Below are positions 20,658 through 28,936 of a stretch of 34,039 nt of DNA, one piece after another (positions within the stretch are counted from its first letter, which is position 1; every line of letters starts with the position of its first letter). The notes under the pieces were generated by a model that worked only from the letters and a program-made list of their open reading frames with translations, did not search any database and was not told the DNA's origin. Location: the IMG/VR virus record IMGVR_UViG_3300035661_000209, positions 1 through 34,039 of that record. The stretch is one strand, 5' to 3'. A program made the position numbers and the translations under genes. Source of the DNA: a virus.

Positions 20658-21568
20658 TAAAATACTCCTGGAAAACTTGCAGAAGTAGGGCCTTTTAATC
20701 CGTCACTTAATGACAATCTATTGGGTGGAGTTGATATACCTTGACTAGTTACTGAAGATGATTGGTTAGATAATCTTCCTTGTGAAACAGAACTTTGAGG
20801 TAAAGATGTTGCTGATTGTGCTGTTCTTATTTGTTTAAAAATACATTCAAATGTAGAGATAGTATTTGTATCTTCTCCTTGAACTGGCCTAAGTTTTTCT
20901 ATCACCATATTTTGAAATATAGCCCATGGAGTTTGTATCGTGAAAAATGTTCTATTGTACCAATATCCATAAAATGTTTGAAATGCTGTTTGTTGTTTAT
21001 TTTGCGCTGGCTGAACAGCAATTGGGAAATTACCAGAAATTACACTTGTACCATTTCCTGATAAAGATGCCCAAGCAGCAATTGCTGAATTTATTGCATT
21101 TGTTGCAATTTGATAAGCTTGAAATGCTTGGTTATATGCAAGTGTTGCAGTTAAAGAGACAGAAGGAGCATAAGAATTTATTGATGTTAATTTTTGAGAA
21201 ACTGTTTTTAATGGTTGTAAAATTCCTGGAACGACATCATTTAACTCTGAAATAAAACCTTTTGTCGTTACACGTACAGGTTTAAGAGCAATCTGGTCTT
21301 GAATTGCTGTATTATCTTCGATGTAATGATCTGTAATATCAGAATTTAACTCAAGAGATTGCTCTCCTTCGTAATCAAACATAAATGCTGGAGGTTGTTT
21401 AGCTTGTGAAGGTGTACCATCAGAATTAGGAGGATTTTGTGGCTGATATCCTTGTGTTTTACTTGGAATAACAAGAGCTAAATTTCCTAAATTTGCAGCC
21501 GTTGTCGTTACATTTGATAATAAAGGTGAGGCTGTAGAGATATTTGGGCTAAATGATGGCAATGACAT
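20657..21568 (-). CDS. Dit-like / tail-tube initiator baseplate protein
   Basis: A 303-residue protein following the tape measure. The segment AFMFDYEGEQSLELNSDITD then HYIEDNTAIQDQIALKPVRV and TTKGFISEL has the phage pattern in which a beta strand is followed by D-H-x-I/V-E-D and P-x-x-V/I-x-x-x-G, as in Dit-like tail proteins. A long helical/Ala-rich part and a Ser/Gln-rich tail follow. It likely forms the ring that starts the tube at the baseplate. ATG 21568 is preferred to a start 15 codons upstream inside the tape-measure gene. The stop overlaps the next start. Confidence 0.65.
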   Translation of the reverse strand: MSLPSFSPNISTASPLLSNVTTTAANLGNLALVIPSKTQGYQPQNPPNSDGTPSQAKQPPAFMFDYEGEQSLELNSDITDHYIEDNTAIQDQIALKPVRVTTKGFISELNDVVPGILQPLKTVSQKLTSINSYAPSVSLTATLAYNQAFQAYQIATNAINSAIAAWASLSGNGTSVISGNFPIAVQPAQNKQQTAFQTFYGYWYNRTFFTIQTPWAIFQNMVIEKLRPVQGEDTNTISTFECIFKQIRTAQSATSLPQSSVSQGRLSNQSSSVTSQGISTPPNRLSLSDGLKGPTSASFPGVF

Positions 21569-21569
21569 A

Positions 21570-22868
21570 CTATGTTGCCTGACTTTGTGCTGATAATTGT
21601 TTCCACGCATCAACTATAGATTTATTCACAGATTCCTTTATTTGACCGTATTCTTTTCCTTCATGTTGAAAATACAAATTTTGATTTATGCTAGTATTAT
21701 TAACTTTATTAGATGAATTTTGTGTATAAGGAACAGGTGGAGTTATTACTCCCTGTTGATTATTTGGTAAATAATTAAATATATTATTTAATATATCTTT
21801 AAAATCTGTGCTTTTATCAAGCTCGGGATTCAAATAACTTTTACTATTTGATAAACTATCTCTAATGCTTCCAAAAAATGATGGTAATATATTTCCAATT
21901 TGTTCTCTTTTTAAACTAAATTCTATATTTTTTTGAGCCATTTCTAAATTTTTTTGAGCTGATAATTTTTCATCTTGTATAACTGCCGGTCCTAACAGTT
22001 TATTTTTTTCTAATTCTTTTGTAGATTTTCCTTCTAATAAATCAGAAACTGTTTGTAATAAAACAGACCATCCTTTAAAAACATCCGTAATGTGATCCAT
22101 AGCATGTAATTTTGAAGATATTTTTTCTAATGCTTCAGCTATTTTAAATAACTGATCCACTGTTTTAGAAATATTTTCAATCATTTCTTTTCCGTTTTTT
22201 GCGGTAAAATGTCCAAAAAACATAGCAACTTTATTTTCTAAATTATCCCATAATACTTTTACTTGATTGAGACTTTTTATCTCCTGATCATTATATGTAG
22301 GTGCTCTTTTTATATTTACTGTGTTAAAAACGCCTTTTCTCATAGCTGCAATAGTATTTTCAGACAATCCAAATGATTTTAAAACAGGATTTTGTACGAG
22401 AGTGTCAATATTTGATTTTGCAAATTCTTGCAATTTACTTAGAGTGTAGAAAATATCATGATAAGATTTTTCAATATCAAAACCACCTACAGCCTGCGAA
22501 AATATTGCAAATCCTTCGGGTCTTTGTTTCCCCATGCGCATTTGTGCAATTTTTTCATAAACTGATTTTAAAGAAGCGGTAAATTCTTCTCCCGATTCTC
22601 CCGCTTGTCTTGCAGCAAATTGCCATTGTTGTAGCTGTTTTGTTGAAATTCCTAGGTATTGAGAAAGATTTGATAATTCAGTACCACGTTCTGCAGAAGA
22701 ACTCATAAGCTGTTCCAAAGCATATGTAGCCCCAATGATTGCCGCTTTTGCTTCAAAAGACATAGTAGCAACGTTTTTTATGCCTGTTCCAACTTTCGCA
22801 AAAGCTTCAACAGTTTTTTCAGATCCTTTTACTCCGAGTGTGACAAAAAGTTCCGAGATACTTGGCAT
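21570..22868 (-). CDS. tape measure protein (short, 432 aa)
   Basis: The N-terminus (SELFVTLGVKGSEKTVEAFA then VGTGIKNVATMSF) and the block ELSNLSQYLGISTKQLQQWQ followed by FAARQAGES are typical of phage tape measure proteins. The rest is mainly helical, with a hydrophobic segment near residues 40-55. The protein sets tail length and occupies the tube lumen. At 432 residues and the usual 0.15 nm per residue the tail would be only about 65 nm long (inference). AGGTGAG precedes ATG 22868, and it lies directly after the frameshifted chaperone gene, as in most phages. Confidence 0.85.
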   Translation of the reverse strand: MPSISELFVTLGVKGSEKTVEAFAKVGTGIKNVATMSFEAKAAIIGATYALEQLMSSSAERGTELSNLSQYLGISTKQLQQWQFAARQAGESGEEFTASLKSVYEKIAQMRMGKQRPEGFAIFSQAVGGFDIEKSYHDIFYTLSKLQEFAKSNIDTLVQNPVLKSFGLSENTIAAMRKGVFNTVNIKRAPTYNDQEIKSLNQVKVLWDNLENKVAMFFGHFTAKNGKEMIENISKTVDQLFKIAEALEKISSKLHAMDHITDVFKGWSVLLQTVSDLLEGKSTKELEKNKLLGPAVIQDEKLSAQKNLEMAQKNIEFSLKREQIGNILPSFFGSIRDSLSNSKSYLNPELDKSTDFKDILNNIFNYLPNNQQGVITPPVPYTQNSSNKVNNTSINQNLYFQHEGKEYGQIKESVNKSIVDAWKQLSAQSQAT

Positions 22869-22872
22869 TTAC

Positions 22873-23100
22873 TCACCTTTTGTTTATTTCAATAAAACTG
22901 TTTTCATAATCAGTACAAAACTTTTCATAATTAAGTGCCTGTAAAACTTTCCTCGCGTCCCATTGTTCTATTTGATTTACTGTTCCATAACCCGCTTTAG
23001 AAAGTCTGAAATATATCAATAAATCATCATCTGTGGCCTCTATTGCGGGACGCTTGGAAGTCTCTGCATAAACCGTTGAAACTCTACATAAAGGCCGCTC
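22873..23100 (-). CDS. -1 frame extension of the tail assembly chaperone (GT-type)
   Basis: A 75-codon open frame running from the slippery site to TGA at 22875-22873, with no ATG/GTG and no ribosome site of its own. It is reached from the upstream chaperone by a -1 shift, giving a fusion of 188 residues. The distal part (EATDDDLLIYFRLSKAGYGT then VNQIEQWDARKVLQALNYEK) resembles the T-type half of phage chaperone pairs. It fills the gap between the chaperone and tape measure genes, the conserved position of GT proteins, which bind the tape measure before tube assembly. Confidence 0.8.
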   Translation of the reverse strand, partial: ERPLCRVSTVYAETSKRPAIEATDDDLLIYFRLSKAGYGTVNQIEQWDARKVLQALNYEKFCTDYENSFIEINKR

Positions 23101-23438
23101 AAAAAAGGCGTAATATTTTCCTCGATTACTGCGGTATAAGCAGAAATGTAGTCAATTCGATTTTCTGCACTTTCAAAAGTCTGTGAATCAATTTTTAAAT
23201 CACCTTTTCCAGAATCATATAGACATCTTTTAAAACAAGTTTCAACACATGATTCTATTTTTTTGCTAGAAAATGCAATAAAAGAAATGTTTTTAAATAC
23301 CGCAGAAACTTCCATTCTTGGCGTTATATCTGTGAATTTTAATTCTTCCAGTATTGCTTGATACAATGATTTTGATTCTGCAAATGGAGCTAATGAAATT
23401 TTTAATGTAGCTCCACTTGGTAATTTAATTTCTTTCAT
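23040..23438 (-). CDS. tail assembly chaperone (G-type)
   Basis: A 132-residue protein between the tail tube and tape measure genes. It begins MKEIKLPSGATLKISLAPFA, a pattern common in tail chaperones, then is mostly helical and Cys-containing (SCVETCFKRCLYD). By analogy with lambda gpG it coats the tape measure during tail assembly. A heptamer T TTT TTG lies in its zero frame at codons 112-113, and the -1 frame then continues past its TAG stop for a total of 75 codons, so a minor longer product is expected. AAGGT precedes ATG 23438. Confidence 0.8.
   Translation of the reverse strand: MKEIKLPSGATLKISLAPFAESKSLYQAILEELKFTDITPRMEVSAVFKNISFIAFSSKKIESCVETCFKRCLYDSGKGDLKIDSQTFESAENRIDYISAYTAVIEENITPFLSGLYVEFQRFMQRLPSVPQ
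23100..23106 (-). promoter_or_regulatory. -1 ribosomal frameshift slippery heptamer
   Basis: Read on the - strand, T TTT TTG (X XXY YYZ form) places codons TTT-TTG of the zero frame over TTT-TTT in the -1 frame. The -1 frame is then open for 75 codons, past the zero-frame stop at 23042-23040. No other heptamer of this form was found between here and the stop. Confidence 0.7.
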
Positions 23439-23445
23439 ATTTACC

Positions 23446-23901
23446 TTAAGTTAAAGTTCTTGGTGCGTTTGAAAATTTCAACATATATACGGAAATAGAT
23501 TGAGCGGCATCCCCCTCAACGTTACTTTTTGCTTCAACTTGTTTTTGAAAAATTCCACCGCTTAAAATATATGTATCACTTGTTATATTTCCTGCACCAT
23601 CACCAATTTTCTTAATAAATTGTCCAATCATTAAAGGAAAACCTGCAAAATTATTATTTTGCTGAACAAGTAAATTATTTGTAAAAATATCATCAGGAGA
23701 GCCACGAATAAGCCTAATTTTAACTTCACATTGTAAACCTGTAGTATTTAACCCATAAATACTATTACCATTTTTACCCGTTTTTACTTGGGCAATATCA
23801 CTAGGAAATGTCAATTCAACAACATCTCCGTCTCCGAAATCTACATACGATCTATTATTGAGAATTATAGTATCATTCCCAGACATGGCCGTTGTTGACA
23901 T
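23446..23901 (-). CDS. tail tube protein
   Basis: A 151-residue protein directly after the sheath gene. Tube-family features include VDFGDGDVVELTFPSDIAQV, KTGKNGNSIYGLNTTGLQCE, VKIRLIRGSPDD and SDTYILSGGIFQ, followed by SISVYMLKFSNA. Hexamers stack to form the inner tube through which DNA passes. AAAGGAG precedes ATG 23901. No domain insertion is seen here, in contrast to the sheath. Confidence 0.88.
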   Translation of the reverse strand: MSTTAMSGNDTIILNNRSYVDFGDGDVVELTFPSDIAQVKTGKNGNSIYGLNTTGLQCEVKIRLIRGSPDDIFTNNLLVQQNNNFAGFPLMIGQFIKKIGDGAGNITSDTYILSGGIFQKQVEAKSNVEGDAAQSISVYMLKFSNAPRTLT

Positions 23902-23917
23902 TTTTTACTCCTTTTTA

Positions 23918-25663
23918 TTAATTATTAATATAAACAATGATATTTGCACTTTGTATAGCACCGGCTTCTTTCAATGCAATTTGAATTAAAGGCGCTATAC
24001 GTCCCGCGCGCGCAGTTGCCTGTTGTTGTGAAATTGGTTGAGAATAAATATAGTATCCAAATTGGGAAATATTTTGATAAAATAAAGTTTGATTTCCAAA
24101 TGTAGTTGAACTTGTCCATGTTCCTGGAGCTGCGTATTGATTTGTAACTGCTTGGTCACAAACAATCCTTTGAGACCCTTTTAATCCATCCATACCTTGT
24201 TCAGTTTGCGGAACTTTTGTTGCACTTTGAGCAAGATAATTAAAGGCTGCAACTTTTAATGACCCAACAAACCATTCTTGGTTATAAACTTGGTCAAAAA
24301 ATTTATTTGCACCAGAGATAAATACGCAAGGATCTCCTTGAATTGAAACATAACAATCAGCACCCGCTATTTTAGCTAAATTAAGAATAGTTTGAGTCAT
24401 TGTAGGATCTGGTTCAATTCCTAAAAGTGTTTTTAAGTGCATAGTAGTAGTTGTATTACTGCCGTTAAAATTTACAGATAAAGCAAGACCGGCGTAGGCT
24501 GCCATGTATAATACCGCGTTAATTCCAACCAATGATGAATCACCATAGTAAAGTCCTCGTGTATTATGAAAAGAACCCGTTGTTAACAAAGAAATCATTC
24601 CGCCAGGAAGCAAATCAGCACTATCATATGATACAAAGAAGCCAATTAAGTTTAATGGTAAAATAATTGAAGCTGCGGCAAGCATATCTGTTTGCCCTAT
24701 TACTGCTAAAGTTTCTGTTGGCATAACGCCAAAATATTGTACTACCCCTTGAGTACGGCTAATAACTTCTCCGTATGATTCTCCAACTACCAAACTTGCC
24801 ACTGTTATCGTAATTGCAGCGGGAGCGGACGTTGCTAAAGTATTTGTTGGTACTGTAATAGGTAATGCTATTCCATATACCCCATTAAATATTATTGTTA
24901 ATAATTCTCCTGGCAAACCACCAATAACTTGAACACCGGCAAGTCCTGGTAATAATTGAAGCGCTGCTTGTATTTGAGATACTGTTGAGTTGTAGGAAAG
25001 ACTTGTAGTTGTATTTCCATTGTATTCTAGTTCAAAAGCTCCACTTGCGGGAATACCTGAAAGAGTTAATGTCTGTTGCGATACATTACTAAGTATAGCA
25101 ATTAATTGCCCGCTACCTGCCAAAATATTTGGCTGTTGTCCAAATATATCATTAGCCATTTGAAATGTTCTAGACGAAGTTCCGAAATCTAACCCTACTT
25201 GGGTTGGTGAATTATAAATAGCATAACCTAACGCTTGGCCACTCCATCCAATTGAAGTATTAATAGGAGTTACTGTAATCGCTACAGATCCAGAGGTAGC
25301 AAGAGTATTTGTTGGTACAATGGCTAATGGAATTTTTCCTAAATTTCCTGGTTGAGTTAAAGTCAAATTTTTACTAGCAATTGAACCACTTACAACAACG
25401 CTTTCTAATCCAGATAAAGCATTAATATCGCTTTGTATAGTTGAAATAGTTGCATTCCATGCAATTGATGCTGTTGTCAATAATCCAAATTGCAACACAA
25501 ATGCGCCACTTGCCGCTACACCTGAAAATGTAATGTTTTGCACAGCTTGTGTAACTGCTTCACCTGTTATGATTGCTAAATTGCTTGTGTTGTATGCATT
25601 TACCCCAATATTTGAGGATGCAACTGAAACATTAACTACATTGTCTATTGATAGAGACGTCAT
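23918..25663 (-). CDS. tail sheath protein (DUF3383) with two inserted domains
   Basis: 581 residues. Sheath features: an N-terminal SLSIDNVVNVSVASSNIG, the outer-domain stretch RTFQMANDIFGQQPNILAGS, a middle domain (YGEVISRTQGVVQYFGVMPT) and the C-terminal handshake region (RAGRIAPLIQIALKEAGAI then IIVYI). DUF3383 is the sheath family of this phage class. Two copies of a ~90-residue beta domain are inserted in the N-terminal part (about 41-132 and 196-288), probably on the outer surface of the sheath. The contracted sheath drives the tube into the cell. GGAG precedes ATG 25663. Confidence 0.87.
   Translation of the reverse strand: MTSLSIDNVVNVSVASSNIGVNAYNTSNLAIITGEAVTQAVQNITFSGVAASGAFVLQFGLLTTASIAWNATISTIQSDINALSGLESVVVSGSIASKNLTLTQPGNLGKIPLAIVPTNTLATSGSVAITVTPINTSIGWSGQALGYAIYNSPTQVGLDFGTSSRTFQMANDIFGQQPNILAGSGQLIAILSNVSQQTLTLSGIPASGAFELEYNGNTTTSLSYNSTVSQIQAALQLLPGLAGVQVIGGLPGELLTIIFNGVYGIALPITVPTNTLATSAPAAITITVASLVVGESYGEVISRTQGVVQYFGVMPTETLAVIGQTDMLAAASIILPLNLIGFFVSYDSADLLPGGMISLLTTGSFHNTRGLYYGDSSLVGINAVLYMAAYAGLALSVNFNGSNTTTTMHLKTLLGIEPDPTMTQTILNLAKIAGADCYVSIQGDPCVFISGANKFFDQVYNQEWFVGSLKVAAFNYLAQSATKVPQTEQGMDGLKGSQRIVCDQAVTNQYAAPGTWTSSTTFGNQTLFYQNISQFGYYIYSQPISQQQATARAGRIAPLIQIALKEAGAIQSANIIVYINN
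24800..25078 (-). repeat. dispersed beta domain, second sheath copy
   Basis: Sheath residues about 196-288 (LSGIPASGAFELEYNGNTTT then SLSYNSTVSQIQAALQLLPG and closing TNTLATSAPAAITIT). It shares the closing TNTLATS block with the first sheath copy. Confidence 0.75.
25268..25543 (-). repeat. dispersed beta domain, first sheath copy
   Basis: Sheath residues about 41-132 (FSGVAASGAFVLQFG then ASIAWNATISTIQSDINALS, VVVSGSIAS and closing TNTLATSGSVAITVT). The GVAASG start is the same as in the baseplate J copy. Confidence 0.75.
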
Positions 25664-25674
25664 ATTTATAACTC

Positions 25675-26418
25675 CTATGGGTTAACCAGTACAGTCGATT
25701 GATTAAATGTATCATAATAATTTACAGATTGAATTAATTGAACAAAATACTGCATATTAACTTGTATTTGAAAACGGTAGGGAATTGCTGCTCCATCTGT
25801 GTGGGATAAATTTATAAAACTTGAATTTGCTGGCAAAGTCCCAATTTTAAAACTATTACATTCTTGTTGTTGTTCTGAGTAATTGCTATTCAACGCCATT
25901 AAAATATTTGCTCTATTATCACGCGCAGAAGGGCCACGGCTTATGGCATCTATTTGTAATGTATCTAGCATGTTTATTGATTGAATAGATTGTTGTGTCG
26001 CACCATTAAAATAATTTGTATTGCCGAAAGGCTTTGAATTAAAAACACTTACTGCAATATAAAGATTATAATCTGTAGGCTCCATTAATTTTTGATTCCA
26101 AACGTAAATATGATCATTAGCAAGACCTAATTGATTTTGTAAAATATCGCAAAATAATGTAAGAGCGGTTCCTACAAGTATTTTCAAAGTTAAAAGAGTA
26201 CTTGTTGCATCTATGACTTGAATAGTATCGTAAGCATTATTAACAGAAGAAGGAACATTAATAGGAGAAAAATATTGTCCCGTAGAAGCATTTATTGATC
26301 CTCCCGCTCCCATAGGAAGTACGGAATAAATGTATGGCGCAGTTCCTCCAGACGCAAGAAAATACGTTGTTAATCCGGGACCTATTGCTGAAACATTTGA
26401 TACCAATGTTAATGTCAT
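25675..26418 (-). CDS. neck / tail terminator protein with N-terminal Ig-like domain
   Basis: 247 residues. About residues 85-247 (FCDILQNQLGLANDHIYVWN, LDTLQIDAISRGPSARDN, RANILMALNSNYSEQQQ, PYRFQIQVNMQYFVQ) resemble neck or tail-terminator proteins that cap the tube and join it to the head. Residues 1-80 (FLASGGTAPYIYSVLPMGAG then GSINASTGQYFSP) form an Ig-like module similar to the C-terminal module of baseplate J. The start overlaps the upstream stop by 4 nt, and the sheath gene follows, as expected for a terminator. Confidence 0.75.
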   Translation of the reverse strand: MTLTLVSNVSAIGPGLTTYFLASGGTAPYIYSVLPMGAGGSINASTGQYFSPINVPSSVNNAYDTIQVIDATSTLLTLKILVGTALTLFCDILQNQLGLANDHIYVWNQKLMEPTDYNLYIAVSVFNSKPFGNTNYFNGATQQSIQSINMLDTLQIDAISRGPSARDNRANILMALNSNYSEQQQECNSFKIGTLPANSSFINLSHTDGAAIPYRFQIQVNMQYFVQLIQSVNYYDTFNQSTVLVNP

Positions 26419-26831
26419 GGTGTTGGTGGTCCTGAATTTAAATAGTCTTCTACAAGATCATATTCTTGGTATTGCTCAAGGGTAAAATCTTTATTTGCCA
26501 TAACTCGATATTGTTTTGTTAAGTAAATAATAACATCATCTATTTTTAAATTTAATTGCCTTTGTGAAAATAATTTCCACCAAGACCAAGCTCTTTGACC
26601 TTCTGGTTTCATGACTAATTGTCTTCCAGAAAGAGGTTGCCACACACCTAAAAATTTAATGTTAACAATAGTTTCAATCACCTGAAAGTCTGAAACAGTT
26701 TTTGTAATTAATCCAAAAGTCATAGGTTGATACCAGTCATCAAGCGCTGTGCTTGCGTCGGGGACTGTTCCGCTATTAGCATTTAGCGGCACATTACAAG
26801 CATTATTAATCCAACCAATTGACGAACTCAT
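26415..26831 (-). CDS. head-tail connector / head-closure protein, 138 aa
   Basis: A 138-residue protein lying in the neck cluster between the gp10-like and terminator genes. Landmarks are DWYQPMTFGLITKTVSDFQV, LGVWQPLSGRQLVMKPEGQR, AWSWWKLFS and DDVIIYLTKQYRVM. It is probably a small beta-barrel connector that closes the head or joins neck rings. No precise family name is claimed. Both ends overlap neighbours through ATGA junctions, so it is a tightly coupled member of the neck operon. Confidence 0.7.
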   Translation of the reverse strand: MSSSIGWINNACNVPLNANSGTVPDASTALDDWYQPMTFGLITKTVSDFQVIETIVNIKFLGVWQPLSGRQLVMKPEGQRAWSWWKLFSQRQLNLKIDDVIIYLTKQYRVMANKDFTLEQYQEYDLVEDYLNSGPPTP

Positions 26832-27352
26832 TTTTTACTCTTTACATCAAAAGTTACGCTATCTCTAAGCTGATGAGTTTCTACAAGCGTTTGTTTAACT
26901 TTTTTATAATGCATATTTGATTCTTTCCATTTTCCAAACCCTGCCGAATCAAATGCCATCAACACAGTTCTAACGGCTAGTACGCCTATTTTATTTGCAA
27001 ATTGTCTAAAACTAGAATTTTTAATAACTTCCTGAATATCTTTATCATTAAAAATACCTGCTTTAGTTAATTCTTTTGGAAATTGTTCAGCAATAGGCAT
27101 TCTTAAAAATGAACGGACAGGTAAATTTGTAGTACCAAATTCATGCGCCGCGCCAATTTCTGCATTAGAAATATTTGCAGGTGACTTTTTATTGATTTTA
27201 TATTTACTTTTTTCTTGATTATATGTGGCATTATTACGAACATTTTTACCACCTAAAATACCAACTCTAACAATAACTTTACTATCCTTTAAAGCTTTGT
27301 TAAGCGCATCTAATGCTTTTGTATTTATCTCGTCATTTCCAAAACTAGCCAT
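26828..27352 (-). CDS. HK97 gp10-like neck protein
   Basis: 174 residues from the ATG that shares a base with the upstream stop (TAATG); the longer frame to 27424 lies inside the DUF4054 gene and is rejected. Family features include VIVRVGILGGKNVRN, then AEIGAAHEFGTTNLPVRSFL, the EFGT...P.R.F pattern of HK97-gp10/Mu-type virion morphogenesis proteins. The C-terminal half is helical and basic. It is likely a neck or tail-completion component. Confidence 0.78.
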   Translation of the reverse strand: MASFGNDEINTKALDALNKALKDSKVIVRVGILGGKNVRNNATYNQEKSKYKINKKSPANISNAEIGAAHEFGTTNLPVRSFLRMPIAEQFPKELTKAGIFNDKDIQEVIKNSSFRQFANKIGVLAVRTVLMAFDSAGFGKWKESNMHYKKVKQTLVETHQLRDSVTFDVKSKK

Positions 27353-27816
27353 TACCACGTCCCATACGGGCCACTTGGGCCATCCGGTATTGTTTGACCA
27401 TAAGAAATAAATGTTTGTCCACAAAGACCAGGTAGGATCATCTCTAAATATTTTGCTCCATATCTTGTCTGAGTTAACATGGCCATACTTGGATTATCTA
27501 ATATACGTTGAGGTATTGTAAAACTTGAACTTAAATTAGATGCACTTTTAGATGATTCAAGCCAATTGTAACGCCCGGCAATACCTTGCGAACTTGCGCG
27601 CATATCAATTACTAAATAATGCGCAGAAAGCCAAAGATAACCAAGAGTATAATTAGCTTGATTTGTAAATAATCCTTGATTTATTTGAAAATTAACTTGT
27701 CCATAAGCTTTACCAATATCCGCATCTAAAATAGAAACATCAGGGTCAGTCCCAAAAGGAAAATCCCTTGTGAAATAATTTTTAAATGTTGGAATATCAG
27801 GATTGATATATGTCAT
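27352..27816 (-). CDS. DUF4054 head-tail adaptor
   Basis: 154 residues. TFKNYFTRDFPFGTDPDVSI, ADIGKAYGQVNF, YLWLSAHYLVIDM and SKSASNLSSSFTIP match DUF4054 head-to-tail connector proteins that dock on the portal (gp6-like fold). It lies directly after the major capsid gene, the usual position in this phage class. AAGGGA precedes ATG 27816. Confidence 0.82.
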   Translation of the reverse strand: MTYINPDIPTFKNYFTRDFPFGTDPDVSILDADIGKAYGQVNFQINQGLFTNQANYTLGYLWLSAHYLVIDMRASSQGIAGRYNWLESSKSASNLSSSFTIPQRILDNPSMAMLTQTRYGAKYLEMILPGLCGQTFISYGQTIPDGPSGPYGTW

Positions 27817-27833
27817 TTAATCCCTTTTCAATA

Positions 27834-28922
27834 TTAAACAAATGGTAACGGAGTTGGACATACAAAATACATCATCTCAAGAGGACGATAAGTTTGAACA
27901 CCAGTAAATTGACCATAAGCAGCATTTTGAAACATGAAATTATCCAAACTGTTGGCTAAGGTAGAAGTATAATCGACTGGGATATCCATTCTTAAACTTT
28001 TTTCATCGTAACGAAGAAGTGTATAAATTTGTGTTTGTGCTGAAGGTGCTAAAGATTGTGACAGTCCGTAAGGTCCGTCGCCATATGCTAAAGGCAAAAT
28101 CTTGAAATTTTTGTTTCTACAAATTGTTTGGAAACCTTCTTCAAGTAATTGAAGAGTGCTTTTAATAGGAAAGTTAGCCGCAGCTTGAGAAATCAACCCA
28201 TTATAATCACTTTCAGGAATGATAAAATGTGTTGGCCAAGCTGTACGGTTACAATTTGTTCTATATGCCTCAACAACTTTTTGTTGAAATGTTTTTAATT
28301 GATCTGGAGTCATTGCAGAAATTGGTCCAGGAATTACCGTAGTATTTGTAGTAATATTTTGTTGGTTTAAAAGTCCTAAACATTGATTATTTGTGCCATT
28401 ATTAGAACCAAGAAAAGCTATTTTTTGAATACCTAAGTCCCAGTTTTTTTTGCGCGCTTCTTCTTTTGCACTTACAATATCCCAATTTCCAGAACGAGCA
28501 GCTAACTCAAGATCAAAAATATTCCATCCGATTGATTTTGCCCAGTTAAATACTTGAACACTTACGCTATCAACACCTGCATCAGTTGTTGCAATTTTAG
28601 TGTTGTTTGCACCTGTATTAACAATACCTTCCTCAAATAAACCACCTAATTCAAAACTTCTGTATGTTACTAAATTAGATGACCAAGCACCTTCACCAAC
28701 CCGAATTGGCATATAATCAGCCGGTGGAATTTCAAAGAATTTTTGCTCACTTATCCTTTTTACAATTGTAGTTAGAGAAGTGATATTAATTTCATATCCT
28801 AAACTATTTTTAAATTGTCCCTGACCAAATATCTTCATTTGATTATGCACTTGACTCGTAAGTAAATCAGATTGCATAATCTCCATTTCATTTAGAATTG
28901 TTTTTCTTGCTTCTTGAATCAT
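27834..28922 (-). CDS. major capsid protein (DUF2184)
   Basis: 362 residues with the HK97-like DUF2184 pattern: FEIPPADYMPIRVGEGAWSS, FELGGLFEEGIVNTGANNT, WNIFDLELAARSG and QKIAFLGSNNGTNNQCLGLL, then a P-domain helix (LKTFQQKVVEAYRTNCNR) and a beta-rich end (FTGVQTYRPLEMMYFV). There is no N-terminal delta domain of HK97 length, so the scaffold is probably the charged tail of the protease gene (inference). AAAGGA lies upstream of ATG 28922. Confidence 0.88.
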   Translation of the reverse strand: MIQEARKTILNEMEIMQSDLLTSQVHNQMKIFGQGQFKNSLGYEINITSLTTIVKRISEQKFFEIPPADYMPIRVGEGAWSSNLVTYRSFELGGLFEEGIVNTGANNTKIATTDAGVDSVSVQVFNWAKSIGWNIFDLELAARSGNWDIVSAKEEARKKNWDLGIQKIAFLGSNNGTNNQCLGLLNQQNITTNTTVIPGPISAMTPDQLKTFQQKVVEAYRTNCNRTAWPTHFIIPESDYNGLISQAAANFPIKSTLQLLEEGFQTICRNKNFKILPLAYGDGPYGLSQSLAPSAQTQIYTLLRYDEKSLRMDIPVDYTSTLANSLDNFMFQNAAYGQFTGVQTYRPLEMMYFVCPTPLPFV

Positions 28923-28936
28923 TTTATTTTCCTTTA

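Noticed and set aside
23925-24119. 64-codon alternative frame on the - strand at the end of the sheath gene
   Set aside because: It lies wholly inside the sheath coding region, has no ribosome site and no family resemblance.
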